This document shows positions 11,473 to 20,652 of a DNA stretch of 64,000 nucleotides, piece after piece. The stretch is from NCBI RefSeq assembly GCF_037975245.1, contig NC_092571.1, forward strand, positions 15,621,917 to 15,685,916. Reading direction: 5' to 3'. The notes beneath the pieces were generated by a model. That model ran no database searches, was not told where the DNA came from, and was given only the letters and a program-made list of their open reading frames with translations. Position numbers and translations under genes: made by a program. The stretch comes from Apostichopus japonicus (taxonomy: Eukaryota > Echinodermata > Holothuroidea > Aspidochirotida > Stichopodidae). Positions within the stretch are counted from its first letter, which is position 1. Every line of letters begins with the position of its first letter.

Positions 11473-12000
11473 AGATATCTCTAATACATTTTTGTATATC
11501 TCTTCTTCATGTTCAGATATCTCTTATTCATTTCCAGATATCTCTAATTCATTTCCATTTTGAATTAGAGATATCAAGAATATTCAAATTGGATATCTCC
11601 CATTCGAATTCTTGATATCTCTAATTCATTTTGGATATCTCTAATTGTATTCTTGATATCTCTAATTCAAGTTTGGATATCTCTAATTTCAATTCTTGAT
11701 ATCTCTAATACAATTTTGGATATCTCTAATTCGAATTCTTGATATCTCTAAAGTTTGGATATCTCGGATACCATTCGAGACATCTTTAGTAATGTTTCCA
11801 TTTTGATACCTTTAATATATTTCTTGATATCTAAAAATCAATTTGAGATAGTTTAATAAAATTCAAGATATCGAAAATGCAATGTCTGATATCTCTTACT
11901 GAATTGGAGATACCTGAAAAAATGAGAGATATCTTCAATTTGATTCGAGATATCTGCAATTAATTTCAGATATCTCGAATTAAATTGAAGATATCTCTGT
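11473..12000. repeat. Dispersed GATATCTC short-repeat array
   Basis: About twenty occurrences of the palindrome GATATC, mostly as GATATCTCTAATTC or its complement, spaced 15-45 bp. Direct copies dominate to about 11760, with complement-type copies near 11560 and mixed copies after 11820. Spacers are A+T-rich and variable. It is a degenerate, self-complementary minisatellite. Confidence 0.8.
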
Positions 12001-13679
12001 GTATTGATTAAAGTTTACATGGCGTTCCATACGCCCGCCAAGTTTACGGCGGCCTGTTCAATTTTGTGCATTTCGATTTGTGCGCTCTGCAACCCAAACG
12101 AGTCAGCGCCCTAAACACGGCCCTGTCATAAAAGTTATAACGCTGCCGTCAGCCAGAGTACGGTAGAACCGGCAGAACATCTGCTAAAATTAAATTAATT
12201 GTACTACCGTATCTAACACGGCTTTGCCGGAGTGAAAGAGGTATAATGGTTTTACTTTCCTCAAGTGTCCAAACTCAGGCAAGGGCTAGGCTAGGCATAT
12301 GATTTCGAACAAGTGTACTGTTAGTGTCAGTAAGTAAGTATTAGTGTTACTACTATACTAGCCTAAGTTCAGGCCTAGCCCATAATTATACATTTGAAGA
12401 CAGTGTATCGACTCTTACGAACTTACATTTTAAAACTATTCAATCAACATGTATGTAAGGGTGTTAGCCACTGAAAATAAATGTTTGTTCTTGATCAGAG
12501 AACTCTGGGTTTGGTGTGATGACCAAACACAGAGCAAGACACACAAAAAAAAAAATAGAAAACTCAACTGGATTGGATCAAATTAAAATATAATTACGAA
12601 TGACAAACAATATAGTACAGCTTATCTGGGCCCAGTCAAAGAATTAAATAAAACAACTTACAGTAGTGAGTGCGCACCCAAAAGTAAAGTAAATACACTT
12701 AATTTATAAATCTGTTCTGGTCAGTTGGCGTGCTGGTGACATCAGGTACAGTATTCCACGACATCGGTAAAGAGTTGAACAGATGAATGGTAGGCTATAA
12801 TGTCTGATCCCAACAAAATAGTATCCTTTAATTAATAGTAAATAGTGTCCCAGGCTATCCTCCAGTAAAATAATGTGTATATCCTTGGTAAAATAATGCC
12901 AGTTATAACAAATGGTGTCCCGGAATATCCTTTATGGTAAAATTATATCCTCTAGGCCTAAGTAAATAATATTCTTTATAGTAAATAATGCCCCAGACTG
13001 TCAGGTGAATATGACTCCTTCCATAAAATAATAAGGACTACAGTAACTTGATTTTGTAAATTAAGATTTAAAACAAACTATCCAGCATTAAAACTATATA
13101 TATCTTCTCTTTTACAACTGTCTTGCTCTAATACCTATGGCCAACTGCCTGACTCCCTATACCCTCACAAAACTCCTTTGTTCCTATAATATATACAGTA
13201 TACACAGACCCCATTTCCTGTGAGGGCTAATTTCCAGGAAGAACAAAGATAGTTGCTTAGCAACCCAGAAGGAGAAATCTTAATCCCCCTCCTTTTACCA
13301 CCACAAGCAACATACAAATACACACACTGTACAAATGCATAGCCCTCTGTACAATGAGCACTGTACACTAATACTAATATACAAGAAAAACTATAGTACA
13401 AAAGAAAACTTTATGTAAGAGCTGACCATCTTACATGTACATTAAAGACTGTGCATCTATTCTCCAATCTTGTCTTAACTACAATTCAGTCTATCCAGCG
13501 AACCGTCACATTTTGAAGACGGTGTACCTACTGTATCCTTCCACGCCAATCAAAAAAGTTTTACAAATAAATTCCTCTGTAAAATCCATTCCTAAAATGT
13601 ACCTCTCCGCCATGGGTTTCGGCCTTTCCGCCACAGGGGAAAGGATCGAAACCTATGGCGCAATGGTATGGCAATTCTG
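12001..13679. other. Intergenic with a degenerate minisatellite (about 12820-13040)
   Basis: No gene is recognised. Between about 12820 and 13040 a loose repeat of the type AGTAAATAATG...CCAG...TATCCT recurs about five times. Near 12505-12535 CTCTGGGTTTGGT and ACCAAACACAGAG could pair as a hairpin. Confidence 0.4.
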
Positions 13680-14456
13680 GGTCATAATAATTAGCGTCAA
13701 CAGGCCCATTTCACGACAACTCAAGACAACTCAAGACAACAAGTTTAAAATACCATCAAATACAATGGTTGTAGTCAGAGTGTATCTGGAAACACGTTTA
13801 AAACTCACTGAAACCATCGTGCATACATATTTTTCATGGGAAAAAATGTTTTTGTCGTAAAAATAGTCAGCTTTCTCCGTCCGAAGAATTGGTCGACTAC
13901 TGTAGATGCTATTGCGCTTGCGCAATGACATTGGACCGGACAATTACACTACAGGTAAATCATTTTTAAGTCGAGAATGGTGCCCACACGCTTGTGTCAA
14001 ATTGTCAATGTAAGAAACTCTTCATATTATAGTTTTATTGGCATGTATTTCTTTGTTTCTTTCTTTTGTTCTTTAACTTTTTCTTCTGTCTCAATTTTTT
14101 TGTCCTTCTTTCTTTGCTTCTCTCTTTCTTTCTGTCTCTATTTCTTTCTTTATTTTTTGTACACAAAGGTAGTTTCAAATCCCTAACACAAATCCATCCA
14201 TATCATAATGGTGCGGTCCGAAGTCATTGCGCAAGCGCAATAGCATCACGTCGTCTAATTCTATGGACGAAGAAAGTTGACTATTTTTACGAAAAATAAT
14301 TTTTCACCCGTGAAAAATATGTATGCACAATGGTTTCAGTCATTTTTAAACGTGTTTACAGATACACTCTGATTACAACCATTGTATTTGATGGTATTTT
14401 AAACTTGTTGTCTTGAGTTGTCGTGAAATGGGCCTTTTGACGCTAATTAGTATGAC
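13680..14456. mobile_element. Fold-back element with about 250-bp inverted arms
   Basis: Left arm about 13680-13938 and right arm about 14213-14456 are inverted copies. Matching landmarks are TAATTAGCGTCAA / TTGACGCTAATTAG, GGCCCATTTCACGACAACTC and its complement, and the GCGCTTGCGCAATGAC text next to the centre. The central about 275 bp is T-rich. A shorter relative lies at 36937-37113 at the equivalent place before gene 3. Confidence 0.7.
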
Positions 14457-15547
14457 CGGCAATTCTACCTATGGTGGAATAGCACTGGATAGTGACTGGA
14501 ACCCTGTGTTACACATGTAGTTACATTGATATAGAGTGTATTTTCTTTGAGTCAACTTGTAGCCACTTTTTCAATAAAAATTTTAATCTGCAAACCCATA
14601 TAACAGAAATTGCCAAATTTGCCACAGTGAAACAAGGAAAACATCTATTTTGTATATTGATATATTTTAGTGAAATTTCAATGCTATTTATGTATTACAT
14701 TACAATGCTGGATTGTAGATTAAAATTAGTTTGACTTGCACCTTTAATTCAAGTACTGTATAATTCTCTCTACTTACGGTGCAATTTGGTCAAACCGTCA
14801 ATGAAATCAATTAGCTGAAGGATAGAACTAAACCACTGAGTAACATCAGCAACATTGTCATTACTGCTATCCTTTAAAAGAACTCTATTGCCATTACTAT
14901 AACAAACTTACTGTATTCCATCATATAATATTGGCCAAATTTACAGCAATGACCTCATAATTGCAATAGTTAGCTGAATGGGATTTTTGTCACATTTTTT
15001 GGTGTCAGCATAGAACTGGAAATTTCTACAGGAATCATAGTTATTTTAAGGGATGTGATGCCATGGTATAAAGGACAAAATTTCCGAGTTACTAAGATGT
15101 ATATCTGGGAAGATATGTATATTATAAACCTTGTTCTGGAATGTAATTATGATGGTAGTTACAGTACATTACAATGCTTTTGCTACAATGCGTTTCTAAC
15201 CAACTTTAAATTGGATTTCTTGCTCATGATCCTTTGGGCCAAGGTCCCATTGGAAATTAAGTTTAGAGTTAGAACTTTGTGAAGTTTAGGCTTAGATGTC
15301 AGTGTGAAACTGTTCTTGTAAATGATCACAGTAATTTGGATCACTCTGACTTTGCAATGGTACTCAGAAAATTTTGTGGTACTCGTCCTCAAGGCTTTGA
15401 ACTGGTACTCATATCCCTACCCTGAACTTTGTATATATGCACAACAAGTCTGGCAACTGCAAATACATAATTGTGTTTGTTCTAATTGTGTTGTTTTTCA
15501 CACAGAGATGGTATCCTAGTGCATTGCTGCTGATTGGCTGTTTAATC
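14457..15547 (+). other. Duplicated flank upstream of TRAIP-like fragment A
   Basis: Non-coding; similar to 37160-38177. The end of the stretch has a splice-acceptor-like TTTTTCACACAG at about 15505, which would open an exon carrying the ATG at 15548. No other gene is supported. Confidence 0.5.
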
Positions 15548-15646
15548 ATGCCAAGTGTTGTCTGTACCATCTGTTCAGAATGTCTGGAGTTTGATCATCA
15601 GGTGGTCTCTGCATGTCCCTGTGGGCATGTGTACCATGAAACATGA
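15548..15646 (+). pseudogene. TRAIP-like RING fragment A
   Basis: Starts MPSVVCTICSECLEF and continues to CPCGHVYHET before TGA. The CxxC start and the CGH(V/T)(Y/F)H step match the first half of the RING finger of TRAIP-type E3 ubiquitin ligases, which begin MP...CTIC at the same distance from Met. The second half of the RING (the CPxC pair) is not found, and copy A has a stop immediately after the HET residues. A likely first exon of a broken gene copy; copy B is at 38178. Identification rests on these short motifs and the coiled-coil exon downstream. Confidence 0.5.
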
Positions 15647-16080
15647 CAAATGGTTAGTAGTAATTTAAGGTCTTCTTTGATGGTCTTCAAACTTGTTACC
15701 ATGATGATGATAAATAATGCAAAAAGTTTCTGAAAAATATAATACTGGAGGTTGTAACTGTTCACATTATCCCCATCACTGGTGAGAGCTACTGTACCAT
15801 TGAACATGCTATTTTACAGTAGAGTAGTTTACCTAGTATATTGCAGTATATTTGTTCACTCTTACAATTAATATTTATTTTGCACATTAAGTACCTAGAG
15901 AGTCAGTCTTGTGTTGCTGCTCAAGCTCTTTATGACTTCATTCATCTTAAATTTCTTTAAGTAATATCAGTGTAGTACTCCTATGTTCAGTTACAAGACT
16001 AAGCTTAAGAGAAACTCATAAGAAATAACTGTTAATTTGTTTTTTTCCCTTACATTATTGTCCACATTTTGTTATTTCAG
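15647..16080 (+). other. Intron-like spacer in TRAIP-like fragment A
   Basis: No coding segment. Copy B has about 500 bp more here (38276 to about 38800). The right edge is a good acceptor, TTTGTTATTTCAG. Confidence 0.45.
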
Positions 16081-16248
16081 AATGCTCTTGATGAGATTCA
16101 ATTGAAAGTGACCAGTCTAACTAAGGAGAAAGGTGAACTGCACTCTGAAAGTGAAAGGCTCTCTACTCTAGTGGATTCCTTAAATGGCAGAGTAAGGATT
16201 ATGACCAAACAGTTAAAACAGGAACAGATGATCAATGATGGTTTTAGA
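16081..16248 (+). pseudogene. TRAIP-like coiled-coil exon A (56 codons)
   Basis: Phase-0 exon after TTATTTCAG, ending TTTAGA|GTATGA (weak donor). The translation begins NALDEIQLKVTSLTKEKGEL and keeps a heptad pattern of hydrophobic residues, consistent with the coiled coil that follows the RING in TRAIP. The same 168-bp exon occurs at 39177-39344. Since the RING is incomplete, the copy is probably non-functional. Confidence 0.45.
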
Positions 16249-17061
16249 GTATGACACTTTCATCTTCAGTTTTTTTCATATATATATAAGTCTGTAAATC
16301 CCTTTTTTGATAAGCTTGGCTGTAAATTTCCCTTTACTTTACCCATGAGACCAAAAAGTTGAAGCAGGAACAGATGGCTTTAGGATATTTACCTTCATCT
16401 ACAGTCAATAGAAATAGAAACAAATCCTTTTTTCTTTGTTTTCAGTCAGTGGGATTTCCAGAGCATTCAATACTTGAAAGATATCCAGGTATATTGTAGT
16501 GAATCCGTCAAGCAAGATCTAGACAGGAAGCCTCTGTAAAGGGTACGTTAAGCTTGTCAAAACAGACAAAAAGGTTACAAGTACTTTTTGCAACAGAGAT
16601 AAAGACAACCATTAATTTCTCCCCATTTTTAAAGAGTTATTGTTTTAGTTTGTGTCTCTGGATTTTTGAAAATGTATTTATTTTGGTGTTCTATAGTTCG
16701 TAGAAAATATAGAAATATATAAGCAGCATATGATAAAAATCGATGCTGAAACTGCCTTATGTTATTGTTATTAAAATTTTTAAATTTGAAATCTTTATGA
16801 TATTTACTCATGGAAGCTTGAAATGAGCATTTGTGAGGGAACTGGCTTTATCGGCTTATTATGTTGACTATTGTCAAAAACGTGTGTCTTTTATTCAGAA
16901 TTGTTATTTTTATCTTCATAGGTTAAGAAGTGCAAATTTCATGTCTATGAACCTTGAGATTTGAGATTTAATTATCATTTTTATTTGAAGTAAGCTTCTG
17001 CAGATACACAGAGCTGTAGTGTATATCATTGCTGCCTCTTCAGAACAGTAGAATCTCAGTA
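16249..17061 (+). other. Flank after TRAIP-like fragment A
   Basis: Decayed sequence similar to 39345-40038, including a second weak copy of the AAACAGGAACAGATG-type text near 16360. No open reading frame of note. It ends at the target site AGTA (17058-17061). Confidence 0.4.
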
Positions 17062-19646
17062 GGGCCATTCCACGTCACGTAAGTCACAAATCACAGAGAC
17101 ATTTGACACTTGTTTTCAATCTCCAGTTCAGTGCAAGTCTAGAGTTAAGTCATATGCCTATCATTCCTTAACTTTGAATACCCACAATAAATTCTGTCAC
17201 CCTTGCAAAACGTTAATGCTTTCCCATTGCGAATTATAGCGCCCTCAACTTGTGTCACGTAAGTCACGCAGAGAAATGAAGAATTTCAACTTTTTGAAGG
17301 AAATCAATAAATCCTGTGAAGTATTGAGAGAAATGTGCTAAGTTGCCTATTATATCTGAAAAGGACACATTGAAGAATAACTTCAAGGTAAAATTTAATT
17401 GATATGCGTTTTATACCGGTATTCGTATGCAAATTAGCGACGTCACGTAAGTCACAAAAAATTGTCACGTAAGTCACACGTGTGAAACTGCTCAGTTTCT
17501 TCTCACAGTTTCCAAAGATACAGAGTAACACAGGCTAAGGACATGTTTACAAGTTCATTATATTGAGGTTGGGGGAAGGGGAGGGGTCTATTCCACATAA
17601 AAATAGAATCTAGAAGTTCACTTGTACATAAAAAGTCCTATAGTCTAGTTTTGCGAAATTTCTTAGTTTTAAGTGCTACAGTAGCTAAATAGTTTCTTAA
17701 TTAGGAGTAAACAAGTTTTTCTAGACTAGTTAATACAGAATGCTTCTAATGTATTTGCATTTCTACATTTTTGGTTATAATTTAAAGCTTTTTGGTAACA
17801 TTTTAGTCACTTTTGGGAATTTGGATTAAAACAATTAATCCATATAAATCCATGTGGTAAAGGCAGAAGGTGGCAAGATGTGTATGTGGAAAACCGCATT
17901 AGATACTGAAGGAGAGCCACTAATGTCAGTTACAGTATGTTGTACTGTACTTCCATAGCTCTCTGACCTCTCATATTAAGGTAGATGACTGGGTTGTTGT
18001 AAAATATGATGATGTACTGTACCCAGGAGAGGTTACAAATATGGTGCCTGCCACCACCACAACGTGGAAATGGCCTCTTATGGTAGATAAAATCTCCTAC
18101 TAGCCCGAAAACATTATTAAAACAAATTTTACCCCCTGAAGCACCTTGTGCAGTTCAGGGGTAGACTGCAATTCACATTTTAAGAAGTTAATGTCTCAAT
18201 ATGTGTTTGTTGCTGAAATTCGGAAAACAAAAATCCGAAGCAGATTCAATGTTTCTTAACTTCTAAATGCACTCTGACCAGGGGGAATTAATGGAGAAAA
18301 ACTGTCGCAGTCAAACAAAAGAAATTTATTTTCTGTTGCCCGTATGGCGCGAACGATTTACTGTAAAATCACTGCAACCGCCCATATCAGCACGTTCATT
18401 ACACAAATGTAACCTACTTATAAACTTATCGTCCACTTTTTTTACCCAATTAACGGAAGAAACTCTTGAAAATACCTGTTTTTTCATTGCAATGGAAGGA
18501 AATGATACAATTTTGCAAGCTACATCAGTAAGACCGACAGAAAGATACTATTCAAAAGAACGAATCTACCACAGGAGAGCCACAAAAGTGAAAGTACTTC
18601 TAGGCATAACCGTTGTATACAAAACAGAGAGATTTAATTGGCGCATGATCTGTCGGCCGGGTTTGCACATTTTGATTGAATTTTGTAAAATCTATGGACT
18701 CGTTAAGAAATCTGTTGTTTATCAACATATAAAATAAAAAATAATGAATATTGATATGTAAACTGCATAGAAGGGTGTCATTTTCACTGAGCTTTCAGTG
18801 CAGTAAGCTGGAAAAGTTGAAGTTTAAATTTGGCAAACACGTCATGAGACTTAAAGGTAACAAGTAATATTGTTCTAAGTTTGAGCTGTTTGAGCCATTT
18901 TTTGCAATTCACTTACTTGTTTGTAACCTTTCAAGTTTACTTCACATTATAAATGTTGTTCTTGCATTTTAGAACTGAGAAGGTATCTTTGATAAATAGG
19001 AAGGTGTTATAAACCTGTTATAGTATAGAAGACATCAAAACTGTGTGAATGTGTTGAGAATGAACTTGTCACGTAAGTTACACTTCCCTTTGTGACTTAC
19101 GTGACGTCACGTAAGTCACACACTTCCGGAGTCCCTAAATTTGTTAAAGCTGGTTACATTGATCAAAAGTGGTGGTATTACAGATCAACCTTTATAGCTA
19201 CCTTTACAACTGTAGCTCACTTTGCTCTCACACACTATATATTATTGGAGGAAAACATTCCCTTCTATTTTTGTCACGTAAGTCACAGCCAGAGTGTGGC
19301 ATTTTTAACATAATCTGTGTTACCAGTAATAAAGGAAATTTGTTAAATTGTGTTATTATATAAATTAGCAGACTGCATTTAACTGCCACATTAAAAGAAA
19401 GCTTGGACTTTCCTTTCATTTAAGGATTTTTTCTACTTTCAATTATTATTTGATAATGCACCATAAATGTGCCTACAGTTTGAGATGGATACTCATTGCT
19501 ATAACCCAAGATTGAGAAATCAGAAGAAGAAAACTTTAATCGTTTATGAAAGTCTAACCTACTTACTTTACATCATACACAAAGAGAGACAACTTATAAC
19601 CCTTTCTAATTTTGCCATGTTGGGACCACTTGGTGTGGAATGGCCC
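17062..19646. mobile_element. DNA transposon, 2585 bp, 12-bp TIRs, AGTA target duplication
   Basis: The ends are GGGCCATTCCAC (17062-17073) and GTGGAATGGCCC (19635-19646), perfect inverted repeats. AGTA flanks both sides (17058-17061, 19647-19650). The paralogous locus at 40035-40038 has one AGTA and no insert, so both ends and the 4-bp target duplication are verified inside the window. The 14-mer GTCACGTAAGTCAC recurs near both ends: 17074, 17254, 17442, 17464, then 19068 (one mismatch), 19092 (reverse), 19106, 19273. This looks like a subterminal transposase-binding array. A 156-codon reading frame lies inside. The 4-bp target duplication would fit a few superfamilies (for example Sola or Chapaev), but I cannot assign one. 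Confidence 0.85.
18267..18737 (+). CDS. Unrecognised 156-residue ORF inside the DNA transposon
   Basis: ATG to TAA with no clear family match. It contains basic stretches (ERIYHRRATKVKVLL) and no DDE-type motif that I can point to. It could be a piece of a transposase or accessory protein, or a chance frame. It is the longest frame in the element, which is too short overall for a complete standard transposase, so the copy is probably non-autonomous. Confidence 0.3.
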   Translation: MHSDQGELMEKNCRSQTKEIYFLLPVWRERFTVKSLQPPISARSLHKCNLLINLSSTFFTQLTEETLENTCFFIAMEGNDTILQATSVRPTERYYSKERIYHRRATKVKVLLGITVVYKTERFNWRMICRPGLHILIEFCKIYGLVKKSVVYQHIK

Positions 19647-19684
19647 AGTAGATTGAGCTGTTTGACATAAATGTTTGTATTCAG

Positions 19685-19699
19685 CCAATCAGTGATTGG
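19685..19699. promoter_or_regulatory. Inverted CCAAT pair upstream of gene 2
   Basis: CCAATCAGTGATTGG, two CCAAT boxes facing each other, about 200 bp before the ATG of gene 2. The equivalent site before gene 3 (40074-40088) has one change in the spacer and both boxes intact. Likely part of the promoter; no TATA box is obvious. Confidence 0.4.
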
Positions 19700-19901
19700 A
19701 ATGAACATCAAAATGAATATTCATGTTTTAATTTCTCACGTCATTGTTTAAGCCTGATATGAATAATCTCTCCATTAGGAATAGAGTCATTTCATTCCCT
19801 ATTATCTTGGAAGTGACAGGCTGTTTTCCTTGTTGTTTTTCTGTGTTGGACAGGACTTTCAAGAGGAAACTCCCGTTCTTGGTCAACCAGTTTCAAGCAA
19901 G

Positions 19902-19959
19902 ATGTTGCTTTCTCATCTGCTGTTCCTATCACTAGTGTGTGTGACTATCAATGGACAAG
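19902..19959 (+). CDS. FReD lectin gene 2, signal-peptide exon
   Basis: The ATG opens MLLSHLLFLSLVCVTINGQ and the donor is CAAG|GTAAGC, phase 1. This is a typical secretory signal peptide: short N-region, Leu-rich core, likely cleavage near the NGQG. The same exon precedes gene 3. It splices in frame to the 36-nt exon at 28030, also phase 1. The intron between is about 8 kb and holds a LINE and repeated modules. Confidence 0.8.
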
Positions 19960-20652
19960 GTAAGCACACAGTCAGTTTCATGGTCTTCACTAATTAGGGC
20001 CATTGTATAATTGTTAAAATACTCCTGATTAAAATATAATACTCGCCACACTTCCCCTCTGCTGCCCCTTTTCATCGATATGTACCAGTTTACACATATT
20101 GTTCTTTGTTAATTGTTAGAGTGTAAAGTGTGAATCACCCACCCAACCCCCCCCCCCCCCAGCCAACCTCCCTCTTTCATGGAGAATAACAAAAGTACTA
20201 CCATACTTATAAAGCTGCAGATGCACATCCTTAAACCATATTTCTTGTTATGTTCATACTTCCAAATTTCATACATTTTCGTTTAATATACTGATTAGCC
20301 AATACGAAAGATGTACAGTACTTTACATTACATCTGTAAAACTCTAGCCTGGTATTTTAATTTACCGTTCAAAGATCAGTTGTTATTTTTAACCTGTCAT
20401 ATCGCACACAAGTTAACTTGATAAAATTATGTACAAAGCCAAAGGGTATATAAGTGAACCTGTCAACAAACAGGCAATCCTTTTAGTTAATATTGACATT
20501 CAGTGACATGTTACTCACAAAGGCATAACAGCTCATGCTGAGACAATCCATGATCCTTACAGTTCAGGAGTGTGTGACAAGCTGTTTGACCTCATTGTCC
20601 TCATCATCTTTGACCTTTTACAATAATCAATTATAATATATAAACATGGAAA
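19960..20652 (+). other. Gene 2 intron 1, first part
   Basis: Non-coding. It contains a poly-C run near 20148. About 430 bp here (roughly 20190-20630) are missing from gene 3 at about 40590. The text AATATATAAACATGGAAA marks the LINE insertion point. Confidence 0.5.

Noticed and set aside
13165-13860. Short frames around 13165-13860
   Set aside because: They overlap the fold-back element and A+T-rich spacer; no motif and no splice support.
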